A DNA stretch of 64,000 nucleotides. Source: Salinimicrobium xinjiangense DSM 19287 (lineage in GTDB: Bacteria > Bacteroidota > Bacteroidia > Flavobacteriales > Flavobacteriaceae). Made by a program: the position numbers and the translations under genes. The DNA lies in contig NZ_AUIG01000002.1 in assembly GCF_000423585.1 (NCBI RefSeq), positions 237,015 through 301,014 on the forward strand, read 5' to 3'. A model generated the notes under the pieces. That model did no database searches. It was not told the DNA's origin and worked only from the letters and a program-made list of their open reading frames with translations. Below, one piece after another: positions 1-8,634 of the stretch (positions are counted from its first letter, which is position 1; each line of letters starts with the position of its first letter).

Positions 1-2
1 AT

Positions 3-629
3 GTAGTGACAGATCTTGTGTCGGGAAATATTTTCGAAGTAACAGGAGAGAAAAATGGCTTCTATGAGGTTAAATATCCTAATAATAAAATGGCATATGT
101 AGCAAAATCTGATGCGCAGCCATATCTTGAGTGGGTAGCCTCTCTGGAGCCAACAGGAGAAAATCTTATTAAAACAGCAAGAGAAATGATGGGTGTGCCC
201 TACCTGTGGGGAGGAACTTCTTCAAAAGGCGTGGATTGCAGTGGCTATACCAAAACAATTTTCTTTCTTAACGGAATGGTCATTCCGCGTGACGCCTCTC
301 AGCAAATTGCAGCAGGGGAGGAGATAGATTCGGTTAAGAATTTTGAAAACCTGCAGGCGGGAGATCTGCTTTACTTCGGAAGAAAAGCTACAGATACAAC
401 TTCAGAAAGAATTATCCATGTGGGCATGTGGATAGGGGACAATAAATTCATCCATTCCATGGGCGAGGTGCATGAGAGTAACTTTGATACTACGGCAACA
501 GATTTTGATGAATATAACTACAACCGGTATTTGAGGACCAAGAGAGTTCTTGGAACAAATGACGAGCGGATTATTTACCTGGCGCAGAGTGATCTTTTTA
601 CAGACGGCAATAGAGAATTCAAAAATTAG
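3..629 (+). CDS. NlpC/P60 family cysteine peptidase, 5' end outside window
   Basis: C-terminal part of a C40 (NlpC/P60) peptidase, a family that cuts the gamma-D-Glu-diaminopimelate bond in peptidoglycan peptides. The reading frame is open from the first bases, so the real start lies upstream; the GTG at 6 is only an internal Val codon. Counting from that GTG, residues 1-40 look like the end of an SH3-type domain. The catalytic domain follows with Cys78 in GVDCSGY, His138 in IIHVGMW and a third polar residue His150 in FIHS, a complete triad. The stop at 627-629 is followed by a hairpin terminator. Typical exported cell-wall enzyme of Bacteroidetes; the signal peptide would be in the missing part. 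Confidence 0.85.
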   Translation, partial: VVTDLVSGNIFEVTGEKNGFYEVKYPNNKMAYVAKSDAQPYLEWVASLEPTGENLIKTAREMMGVPYLWGGTSSKGVDCSGYTKTIFFLNGMVIPRDASQQIAAGEEIDSVKNFENLQAGDLLYFGRKATDTTSERIIHVGMWIGDNKFIHSMGEVHESNFDTTATDFDEYNYNRYLRTKRVLGTNDERIIYLAQSDLFTDGNREFKN

Positions 630-636
630 ACCTTCA

Positions 637-668
637 GAAAAGCGGCTTTTTAGGCCGTTTTTTTTTTA
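637..668 (+). terminator. Rho-independent terminator after the NlpC/P60 gene
   Basis: AAAA-G-CGGC, a short loop, then GCCG and a run of ten T residues: a stem with one bulged G followed directly by the T tract, 8 bases after the stop codon. Confidence 0.7.
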
Positions 669-865
669 TTATTAAAACAGATCATTCATGCCCTGTTCTA
701 AGAATTACCAGTAGTTGATATGAAGAACTTCCACTTTTAATCCTTCTGTTTTATTACTTTTCAACACCACAAACATTTTTATGAGCCTGGTTAGACTTTG
801 AGTATGGATTGGCACTGCAGCCAGTTAGTAGGGTTAACAGCAGAGCACCAACCCAAACAAAGGAT

Positions 866-2785
866 TTAGAATTTCCACTTTACAAAAGCTTCCATGGCCT
901 CGTAGTTTGCCAGCCCCAGTTTATGGTAGGCTTTTGCAGTTTCACGGTTTCGGTCTTCTGCCCGTTGCCAGAATTCCCTTTCATCATCTCCCGGGAAAAC
1001 AGGTCGATCTTTTTGGGACTGGTGCTGGAAAATGGCGTTGCGTTTTCTTTGTACTTCCTGAGGAGACAACGGCACAGCCATCTGCACTTCATGAGTTTCA
1101 AATTCATGCCATGCACCACGGTACATCCATAGCCAGCTGTCTTCAATCCAGTCTTCGGTCTCTTTAAGTCTGCTCATAGCTTCCACCACAATGTTGAAAC
1201 AAACCAGGTGAGTACCATGAGGGTCTGCAAAGTCACCCGCAGCGAATACCTGGTGGGGTTTGATCTGCTGTAGCAATTCCATGGTGATCTCTACATCTTT
1301 ATCTGTTGGTGGATTTTTCACTGTTTTTCCGGTTTCATAAAATGGAAGGGCCATGAAATGAATATTATTATCCTTAAGGCCTGCAAATCGTGCGCCGGCA
1401 ATAGCTTCAGTTTTTCTTATAAATCCTTTTACGTCCCTTATTTCTGGTAGATCGAGCTGGTTGGGCTGTTTGGTTTTAAGGAACTCCCGCATATCGTCAT
1501 AGATCTTCTCGAGTTTACTGCTGTCTTCACCAATACTCTTGTTGAAGTCAATGGCAAATTCGACGTAACGCAAAACATCGGTATCCCAAACGGCTGTATT
1601 TCCCGAAGTCTGATAAGCTACATGTACATCATGCCCCTGGTCAACAAGCCTTATAAAAGTGCCTCCCATAGAGATCACATCGTCATCTGGATGTGGAGAG
1701 AAAATAAGGGAACGTTTTTGAGCAGGTTCGGCTCTTTCGGGACGCTGGGAATCATCGGCATTTGGTTTACCACCCGGCCATCCCGTGATGGTATGCTGCA
1801 GCTGATTGAATACGTCAATATTGATATTATAAGCCGGACCTTTTTCTGTGGCCAGTTGAGCCATACCGTGGTTATTGTAATCCTCATCTGTAAGTTTAAG
1901 GATAGATTTATCAACTTCTCCCGAAAGCCAAATAACTGCCTTTCTAATGAGATCCCTATCCCAGCTGCAGTCTTTGACAAGCCATGGGGTATCGAAACGG
2001 GTCAAATTTGAAGCTGCATCTTTATCCAGAACAAATTCGGTATTCTCTGAAAGCTGAAGGTAGGTGGCGGGTACTTCGCCCGAAATTTCCCCCTCTACAG
2101 CTTTTTTAATAATAGACGCTTTCTTTTTATTCCAGGCCATAAGAATGATCTCTTTTGCCTTGAAAATGGTCCCGATTCCCATGGTAATGGCCTTCGTTGG
2201 CACATTCTCTTTCCCCCCAAAGTCACGGGAGGCATCACGACGTGTGAGATCGTCAAGCGTAACCAGCCTGGTGCCAGAATTAGGCGCCGAACCCGGTTCA
2301 TTGAACCCGATATGTCCCGTCCTACCAATGCCAAGAATTTGCAAGTCCAGACCACCCAGAGCTTCAATTTTATTCTCGTAATCAATGCAGTAGGCGGCAA
2401 TTTCTTCTTTGGGAAGAGTACCGTCGGGAATATGAATATTTTCCTTTTTAATGTCAATATGATCGAACAGATTTTCCTTCATGAAAGTCACGTAACTTTG
2501 ACGTGAGTCGGGATTCATAGGATAATATTCATCAAGGTTAAAGGTGATGACGTTTGAAAAGCTAAGGCCGTCTTCCCTGTGGCGACGCACCAGTTCTTCG
2601 TAAACCTGTACAGGAGTGGCCCCTGTGGCCAGACCTAATACTGCCATTTCCCCCCGATCCTTTTTTCTTTTTATGAGATTGGCTATACGATCGGCAACTT
2701 TGAGAGAGGCAATCTGGGCATTTTCATAAACCGTTACGGGTACTTTTTCGAAACGTGTTTCTTCAAGAAGATTTAATCTGGCCAT
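866..2785 (-). CDS. nagB: Glucosamine-6-phosphate deaminase with C-terminal PIG-L/LmbE deacetylase-like domain
   Basis: Residues 1-265 form a NagB sugar-phosphate isomerase domain that converts glucosamine-6-phosphate to fructose-6-phosphate and ammonia: LGLATGATP (50-58), FNLDEYYP (82-89) and GIGRTGHIGFNEPG (152-165). Compared with E. coli NagB, His143 and Glu148 are kept (His158, Glu163) but Asp141 is Thr156. Residues 355-560 form a second domain with the PIG-L/LmbE zinc motif SPHPDDDV (363-370) and a later PHGTH motif, typical of N-acetylglucosamine deacetylases. At 639 residues it is far longer than the about 265 of E. coli NagB; the long form is usual in Bacteroidetes. It lies 35 bases downstream of the ROK regulator gene and is probably cotranscribed with it. 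No nagA is in the window, so the second domain may supply deacetylation; that is inference. Confidence 0.9.
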   Translation of the reverse strand: MARLNLLEETRFEKVPVTVYENAQIASLKVADRIANLIKRKKDRGEMAVLGLATGATPVQVYEELVRRHREDGLSFSNVITFNLDEYYPMNPDSRQSYVTFMKENLFDHIDIKKENIHIPDGTLPKEEIAAYCIDYENKIEALGGLDLQILGIGRTGHIGFNEPGSAPNSGTRLVTLDDLTRRDASRDFGGKENVPTKAITMGIGTIFKAKEIILMAWNKKKASIIKKAVEGEISGEVPATYLQLSENTEFVLDKDAASNLTRFDTPWLVKDCSWDRDLIRKAVIWLSGEVDKSILKLTDEDYNNHGMAQLATEKGPAYNINIDVFNQLQHTITGWPGGKPNADDSQRPERAEPAQKRSLIFSPHPDDDVISMGGTFIRLVDQGHDVHVAYQTSGNTAVWDTDVLRYVEFAIDFNKSIGEDSSKLEKIYDDMREFLKTKQPNQLDLPEIRDVKGFIRKTEAIAGARFAGLKDNNIHFMALPFYETGKTVKNPPTDKDVEITMELLQQIKPHQVFAAGDFADPHGTHLVCFNIVVEAMSRLKETEDWIEDSWLWMYRGAWHEFETHEVQMAVPLSPQEVQRKRNAIFQHQSQKDRPVFPGDDEREFWQRAEDRNRETAKAYHKLGLANYEAMEAFVKWKF

Positions 2786-2820
2786 CTAGTAGAGGTAATA
2801 AATTGTTATACCGGTTCAGT

Positions 2821-4080
2821 TCAATTTTTTGTTATGAGGGATATTTGATTCCCAAATATATTTTCCATCACTGTCGCTACAGCACCCAACAAAACTGAAT
2901 CTTCACACAGATTGGAAAGAGAGATTTTCGTTCTTTCCCGAAGCTGTGCCATACAATAGGTGTTGATCGATTGCTGAATAGGAATAGTAATGAATTGTTT
3001 TGCACGTGAAAATCTCCCTTCCAGAATAATTAGTTCGGGATTAAAGATTTGTATAAGTATTGCCAGGCCTTTTCCAAGATTTATTCCCAGTTTAGAGAGG
3101 ATATTGATTGAAAACTGGTCACCTATGTTTGCTGCTTCGATAATAGTCCGGGGTTGAAGGGCTTCAATTTCCTTTTTTGATAAGGAGCTAAGGCTGGTGC
3201 TTTCTCCTGCTTTAATACCTTCCTGAGCCATTCTGGTTAATGCAAGCCCTGAAGCCATTGTTTCAAGACACCCCCTTTTTCCGCAGTGGCAGAGTAATCC
3301 ATCATCTACTAAAGGGATGTGACCAAATTCTCCTGCAAAACCCGAAGAGCCCTGATAAACTTTTCCGTCTATAATGATCCCGAGACCTATTCCCCAGTCC
3401 ATGGAAATTACCAGAACATCCTGTTTTTTGCTGGCCAGGCCGAAATTGAGTTCAGCAAGACAGGCACTTTTAGCATCATTAAGTATAAAAACCGGCTTAT
3501 CAAATTTCCGCTTCAGGATGACTTCCAGGGATTCCGATTCTTCTTCTTTAATAAAATAGGTGAAGTTTTTCCCTTGTTGCGAAGAAACTAATCCAGGCAT
3601 ACTTACCCCAATCCCCAGAAGCTTTTCCAAATTGATTTTTGAACTCTTAAGGAGTTCATTTGCCTTGCTGTATATTTGGTCCACCAGGCCGTCTTCACTT
3701 TCCAGTTCGAAGAGGTCCTCGAATTCGGCTATTTTATTATTGTGATTGTCGAAAATGGCCATTTTTATCCTGGCGCGCTCCAGTTGGATACCCATTACGT
3801 AAAAGCTGTCTTCTTTAAGCCTGTAGAGATCGGGTTTTCTTCCTCCTGCAGATTTTCCCTGTCCCTCTTTCTTGATCCAGCCTTCATCTATTAACTGGTT
3901 AAGAAGTCTTATAGAAGTAGGGGAACTAATTCCAAATTGTTCACAAATGTCTGTGTTAGTTTTTGGCCCCTGGAAATAAATATTTTCAATGATCTTTATT
4001 TTTTGCAGATGCTTTTTTCGCTCTACAGTACTGCTGGTGCTGAGCTGCTGGGTTCTTACGAGGAGTTTCTGGGTTTCCAT
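2821..4080 (-). CDS. ROK family transcriptional regulator (NagC/Mlc-like)
   Basis: An N-terminal winged helix-turn-helix (about 20-75) is followed by a ROK sugar-kinase fold. The ROK zinc motif CHCGKRGCLE is intact, preceded by FAGEFGHIPL, the sugar-binding region of the family. The N-terminal ATP-binding phosphate motif (DxGGT in kinases) is degenerate (GIQLERARIKM), so this is a sensor-repressor and not a kinase. NagC/Mlc proteins bind amino-sugar phosphates or transporter components and control GlcNAc genes. It is divergent from the nagX-GH3 genes and precedes nagB on its own strand, so it probably controls both through the 188-base intergenic region. The inducer is not readable from sequence. 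Confidence 0.85.
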   Translation of the reverse strand: METQKLLVRTQQLSTSSTVERKKHLQKIKIIENIYFQGPKTNTDICEQFGISSPTSIRLLNQLIDEGWIKKEGQGKSAGGRKPDLYRLKEDSFYVMGIQLERARIKMAIFDNHNNKIAEFEDLFELESEDGLVDQIYSKANELLKSSKINLEKLLGIGVSMPGLVSSQQGKNFTYFIKEEESESLEVILKRKFDKPVFILNDAKSACLAELNFGLASKKQDVLVISMDWGIGLGIIIDGKVYQGSSGFAGEFGHIPLVDDGLLCHCGKRGCLETMASGLALTRMAQEGIKAGESTSLSSLSKKEIEALQPRTIIEAANIGDQFSINILSKLGINLGKGLAILIQIFNPELIILEGRFSRAKQFITIPIQQSINTYCMAQLRERTKISLSNLCEDSVLLGAVATVMENIFGNQISLITKN

Positions 4081-4162
4081 TCTTTTTTGGTCGCGCTTAG
4101 GCGAAAACTGTTTTTGAAGTTTAAAAATAGGACAAAAAGTATATACAACAAAGAACTTTACT

Positions 4163-4201
4163 TAAATTTTTATAAAAGATGTTTTGTTTAATAAAAATTT
4201 A
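4163..4201. promoter_or_regulatory. Candidate ROK operator: 11-bp inverted repeat
   Basis: Perfect inverted repeat TAAATTTTTAT (4163-4173) and ATAAAAATTTA (4191-4201) separated by 17 bases, in the region between the divergent ROK gene and the nagX-GH3 genes. Position and symmetry suit a dimeric repressor serving both directions. The site is very AT-rich, so chance symmetry is possible. Confidence 0.4.
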
Positions 4202-4268
4202 TATTTTTAGACTTCATTATAATTCTGAATCTTTAGAGAACTTTTCTTCAGTCATTCGATTTTAAAAA

Positions 4269-5450
4269 ATGCCAGTCATGAGCAGTTTTTCAGTAATTAA
4301 AAACGGGGAGAACACAGGAGTTGTAACGCCTCGTACAGGTGAGAGGTATCTTGCCTTAGATGTATTACGCGGCCTTACCATTGCACTGATGATCCTTGTA
4401 AATACGCCCGGAAGCTGGAGCACGATATACGCTCCTTTTCGCCATGCAGCCTGGCATGGCTTCACCATCACCGATCTCGTTTTTCCAAGTTTCCTTTTTG
4501 TAGTAGGAAATGCTATGAGCTTTAGCATGAGAAAATTTGATTCTCAGCCCGATGCCATATTTTGGAAAAAAGTATTAAAAAGAACTTTTTTGATCTTTGT
4601 GATTGGACTTTTCCTGAACGCCTTCCCCTTTGTACATCGGGCAGAAGGAGAAATTGTGCTTAAAGATCTCAGCAACATTCGCATAATGGGCGTACTACAG
4701 CGCATTGCACTGTGTTATTTTTTTGCATCTGTTTTTATAAAGTATTTTAAGCTGAAGGGATCTGCTATAATTAGTGTCATTATTTTGCTGCTGTATTGGG
4801 GACTAATGTACTATTTTGGAGATGCGGGAGATCCCTATTCTAAAGAGGGAAATGCAGCTTTAAAATTCGACCGTTTAATTTTACCTGCTGAAAATTTATA
4901 TACTGGATTTGGGCTTCCTTTTGATCCCGAAGGACTTTTAAGCACCTTACCGGCTATTGTTAATGTCATTGCCGGTTATCTTGCGGGCATTTTTATTCAG
5001 AAATCGGGAAATAATTTTACTACCGTAATGAAACTTATTGCCGCCGGCTTGGTTTGTGTATTAATAGGAGAGATTTGGGATATGGTTTTTCCAATAAACA
5101 AACCTATCTGGACCAGTTCCTATGTGATGCTGAGTGTTGGCTGGAGTCTTGTGCTTATCGGTGCATTAATCTGGATCATTGAGGTGGTAAAACTAAAGAG
5201 ATGGACCTACTTTTTTGAGGTCTTTGGTAAGAATCCTCTCTTCATCTATGTAATGTCTGGTGTTTTTGTAATGCTCCTTAGCGTGATTTGGATCAATGGG
5301 GGTTCCTTGAAAGGCTGGTTGTACGATAATTTCTTCCTAAGTTGGCTGGAGCCATATAATGCCTCGCTGTTTTTTGCCGTTATCTATGTATTGCTTCTGT
5401 GGCTCATGGGTTATTGGATGGACAAGAAAAAAATCTATATAAAGGTGTAG
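4269..5450 (+). CDS. NagX/HGSNAT-like membrane acyltransferase (DUF5009 type)
   Basis: A 393-residue multi-pass inner-membrane protein with about ten hydrophobic segments. The N-terminal block ERYLALDVLRGLTIALMI, then GFTITDLVFPSFLFVVGNAM, is the hallmark of the COG4299/heparan-alpha-glucosaminide N-acetyltransferase family, whose human member moves acetyl groups across the membrane onto glucosamine residues; the bacterial ones (NagX) sit in GlcNAc loci. It ends 42 bases before the GH3 fusion gene on the same strand, so they are probably one operon controlled by the adjacent ROK regulator. Start codon is ATG 4269 or 4278 (second Met); neither has a Shine-Dalgarno, as usual in this phylum. The substrate here is unknown. 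Confidence 0.8.
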   Translation: MPVMSSFSVIKNGENTGVVTPRTGERYLALDVLRGLTIALMILVNTPGSWSTIYAPFRHAAWHGFTITDLVFPSFLFVVGNAMSFSMRKFDSQPDAIFWKKVLKRTFLIFVIGLFLNAFPFVHRAEGEIVLKDLSNIRIMGVLQRIALCYFFASVFIKYFKLKGSAIISVIILLLYWGLMYYFGDAGDPYSKEGNAALKFDRLILPAENLYTGFGLPFDPEGLLSTLPAIVNVIAGYLAGIFIQKSGNNFTTVMKLIAAGLVCVLIGEIWDMVFPINKPIWTSSYVMLSVGWSLVLIGALIWIIEVVKLKRWTYFFEVFGKNPLFIYVMSGVFVMLLSVIWINGGSLKGWLYDNFFLSWLEPYNASLFFAVIYVLLLWLMGYWMDKKKIYIKV

Positions 5451-5492
5451 TTAAAAATACATACTAAAGAATAAAAACATTAAGCTTCAAAA

Positions 5493-8432
5493 ATGAGAAA
5501 ATTTTCTGCCCTTTTCCTGCTCCTGGCAATAGGCCTAAACCTGCCGCTGCAGGCTCAAAATGCCAAACCTCCATTTCTGAAGTACACTAACAGCCAATGG
5601 GTGGATTCCATAATGAAAACCCTGTCGCCCGATGAACGTATTGCGCAGCTTATCATGGTGGCGGCATACTCTAACCGGGGGGAGCAGCACAGGCAGGAGA
5701 TCCTGAAGCTCATAGAGGAACAAAAGATTGGTGGACTCATTTTTTTCCAGGGAGATCCTGCGAGTCAGGTGAAGTTGATGAATGAATATCAGGCGGCTTC
5801 AAAAGTGCCACTTTTGGGTGCTATTGATGCCGAATGGGGATTGGGAATGCGGCTGGACAATACTATTAGTTATCCTTTTCAAATGGCTTTAGGAGCAATT
5901 CAGGATGAAGATCTGTTATATGAGTTGGGTACCGAAGTGGCCCGGCAGGTAAAGAGAACAGGGCTGCACCTTAATTTTGCACCTGTGGTTGATGTTAATA
6001 ATAATCCTGATAATCCCGTTATAAATTTCCGTTCTTTTGGAGAAGACAAATACAATGTCGCGAGAAAGGCCAAAGCTTATATGCAGGGGATGCAGGACGG
6101 GCAGCTGCTCACAACGGCAAAACATTTTCCCGGGCACGGAGATACAGATACTGATTCGCATTACGCACTGCCGCAAATTAATCATCCGAAAGTAAGACTG
6201 GATTCCCTTGAACTATATCCTTTTAAGGAGATTCTTAAAGCAGGAATCGGCGGCGTAATGGTGGCGCATCTCAACATTCCGGCGCTGGATTCCACAGGTG
6301 TGCCTTCTACATTATCAAAGCCAATTATTACAGGATTGTTAAAGGAGAAACTGGGGTTTGAAGGTCTTATAGTGACCGATGCCATGAACATGAAGGGAGT
6401 GACCGAAGGGAACGAACCCGGAGTTGTCGATAAAGATGCTATCCTGGCAGGAAACGATCTTCTGGAATTTACCGAAGATGTACCCAAAGCTATTTCTGAA
6501 ATTAGAAAAGCCATCAACCTCGGACTCATTTCCCAAAAGGAGATCGATGCCAGGGCAAGAAAGATACTTGCAGTAAAACAATGGGTGGGCCTGAATGATT
6601 ATGAAGCCACGCCGGTAGAAGATATTTTGGATGAAATAAATACTCCCGAAGCAGAATTTCTCAATCGCAGGCTTGCAGAAGCTTCACTTACAGTACTAAA
6701 GAACAGGAGAGATATTTTGCCGGTGCAGGGACTGGATAGCCTGCGCATAGCTTCAGTTTCTTTTGGAGCCAAAAAGCAAACAGTGTTTCAGAAAAGTCTG
6801 GATCTGTATGCGGGGATGACCCACTTTAATCTGCCGGTAAATGCTTCGGAAATTATGGTGAAGACCCTGAGAGATCAGCTGAAAAATTATGATCTTATCA
6901 TTGGAGGGATCCATGACCAGAGCAAATTTCCACGAAATACCCTGCGGTTGAATAAAAATGTTTTGGAGCTAATATCAGAACTCGCACAGCAGGGCCATAC
7001 AATTTTTGCCCTTTTTAAGAACCCGTATGTAATGAGCAAGATTGATGGGATCGAGGCAGCACCGGGACTTATTGTTGCATATCAGGATAGCAGGGAAACC
7101 CAGGAAGTCGCGGCCCAGCTTATTTTTGGAGGGGTAGGTGCCAACGGAAAACTTCCGGTAAGTGTGGGAGAAAAATTCAAAGCCGGTGACGGACTCGAGG
7201 TTCAGGGCGGAATTCGTTTCAGTTATACTTTGCCTGAGGCTGCAGGCATGGATTCAGAGATCCTTCATACCCGTATCGATTCCCTAATGAATCTGGCAAT
7301 GCAAATGAAAGCTACTCCCGGAGCCCAGATCCTGGTGGCGCGCAACCGGAAAGTTGTATTCCATAAGGCATATGGCGAACACACCTATTTTGACACCATA
7401 AAAGTGAAAAAGGATGATGTTTATGACCTGGCTTCAGTAACAAAAATTTCCGCAACCATGGCAGCCTTGATGAAGCTGAATGAGCAGGGGAAGTTTCAAC
7501 TAGACGGTACCCTGGCAGATCATCTTCCATCTTTCCGAAGATCGAATAAAGCCGACATTCCTTTCACAGATATACTTACCCATCAGGCAAGATTCCGGCC
7601 CTGGATCCCTTTTTGGAAGGATACAAAAAAAGAAGATGGCGGCTTCAAGAGAAGGACATTTAGTAATACGCCTTCAGAAAACTATCCCATTCAGATCAGA
7701 GAAGGAATGTATTTGCATAAGAATTATCCGGATAGGATAGTAGAGGCAATCCGGGAGTCTCCTTTGCGGGAAAAGAAGGAATATGTGTATTCCGACTTCT
7801 TTTTTATCCTGGCTCCGCGGGTTGTGGAAAGTCGAACTGAGCTAAGCTTTCCGGAATTTCTTGAGAAGAACTTCTATGAACCCTTAGGTGCCGCTTCTGT
7901 CGGTTTTAATCCGCAGCTGCCTTTATACAAGATCGTGCCTACAGAGCATGATTTTTTGTTTAGACAGGAGCCTATTCATGGTACGGTACATGACGAAGGT
8001 GCTATAATGCTGGGCGGAGTTTCGGGACATGCAGGTTTATTTGCAAATGCAAATGACCTGGCAAAGCTGCTGCAAATGTACCTTGACGGGGGGAAATATG
8101 GCGGGAAGCGGTATCTGGAGCAGGAAACGCTTCAGAAATTCACCCAAACAGCATTTCCGGAATCTGGTAATCACCGCGCTTTAGGTTTTGATAAGCCATA
8201 CTACAATGAGAAAGGGGAGAGCAGAAATACGGCACAGGATGCATCGGCAGCCAGTTTTGGTCATACAGGCTTTACCGGAATAATGGTCTGGATGGATCCC
8301 GAAGAAGATCTGCTCTACCTGTTCCTTTCGAACAGGGTTCATCCTACCAGAGATAATCACAGGTTGTACAGCCTTAACACGAGAACCGAGATCCACCAGG
8401 TGCTTTATGACGCCATTAAAAGTTACAGGTGA
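5493..8432 (+). CDS. NagZ-type GH3 beta-N-acetylglucosaminidase fused to a beta-lactamase-family serine hydrolase
   Basis: A signal peptide (1-21, ending LPLQAQ) precedes a GH3 domain (about 30-370) with the NagZ loop motif KHFPGHGDTDTDSH (210-223) and nucleophile Asp296 in GLIVTDAMNM. A linker/GH3 C-terminal-like region follows, then a class C beta-lactamase/DD-peptidase-like domain (about 590-975) with SxxK at Ser648-Lys651 (ASVTK), a YSD triad near 765 and an HTG motif near 923. In Bacillus subtilis NagZ and the beta-lactamase-family amidase AmiE are separate neighbouring genes acting together on muropeptides; here both activities appear in one exported polypeptide of 979 residues. Inferred role: release of GlcNAc and removal of peptide from peptidoglycan fragments outside the cytoplasm, feeding the amino-sugar genes upstream. 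Confidence 0.88.
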   Translation: MRKFSALFLLLAIGLNLPLQAQNAKPPFLKYTNSQWVDSIMKTLSPDERIAQLIMVAAYSNRGEQHRQEILKLIEEQKIGGLIFFQGDPASQVKLMNEYQAASKVPLLGAIDAEWGLGMRLDNTISYPFQMALGAIQDEDLLYELGTEVARQVKRTGLHLNFAPVVDVNNNPDNPVINFRSFGEDKYNVARKAKAYMQGMQDGQLLTTAKHFPGHGDTDTDSHYALPQINHPKVRLDSLELYPFKEILKAGIGGVMVAHLNIPALDSTGVPSTLSKPIITGLLKEKLGFEGLIVTDAMNMKGVTEGNEPGVVDKDAILAGNDLLEFTEDVPKAISEIRKAINLGLISQKEIDARARKILAVKQWVGLNDYEATPVEDILDEINTPEAEFLNRRLAEASLTVLKNRRDILPVQGLDSLRIASVSFGAKKQTVFQKSLDLYAGMTHFNLPVNASEIMVKTLRDQLKNYDLIIGGIHDQSKFPRNTLRLNKNVLELISELAQQGHTIFALFKNPYVMSKIDGIEAAPGLIVAYQDSRETQEVAAQLIFGGVGANGKLPVSVGEKFKAGDGLEVQGGIRFSYTLPEAAGMDSEILHTRIDSLMNLAMQMKATPGAQILVARNRKVVFHKAYGEHTYFDTIKVKKDDVYDLASVTKISATMAALMKLNEQGKFQLDGTLADHLPSFRRSNKADIPFTDILTHQARFRPWIPFWKDTKKEDGGFKRRTFSNTPSENYPIQIREGMYLHKNYPDRIVEAIRESPLREKKEYVYSDFFFILAPRVVESRTELSFPEFLEKNFYEPLGAASVGFNPQLPLYKIVPTEHDFLFRQEPIHGTVHDEGAIMLGGVSGHAGLFANANDLAKLLQMYLDGGKYGGKRYLEQETLQKFTQTAFPESGNHRALGFDKPYYNEKGESRNTAQDASAASFGHTGFTGIMVWMDPEEDLLYLFLSNRVHPTRDNHRLYSLNTRTEIHQVLYDAIKSYR

Positions 8433-8583
8433 ATATATTCGGTTCGGTTATAAAAACCGGTTTGTGAAATCTCTTGTTTATACATTTTTATCCTAAAAAA
8501 TATTAATGTTCTTATAGGCTAGGTAGGCTATGAGGAAATAAAGTGGAATTTCCTCATTAATTTCTATGTCTTATCAAAAATGC

Positions 8584-8591
8584 TATATTTG
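8584..8591 (+). promoter_or_regulatory. Bacteroidetes -7 box TATATTTG
   Basis: Matches the Bacteroidetes sigma consensus TAnnTTTG, 43 bases before the ATG at 8635. It lies downstream of an in-frame ATG at 8566, so a transcript from here would exclude that earlier start and supports 8635. Confidence 0.5.
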
Positions 8592-8634
8592 TTTGATTTT
8601 GTTACCCTTATCAAGCACTAACCAACCATTTTGC

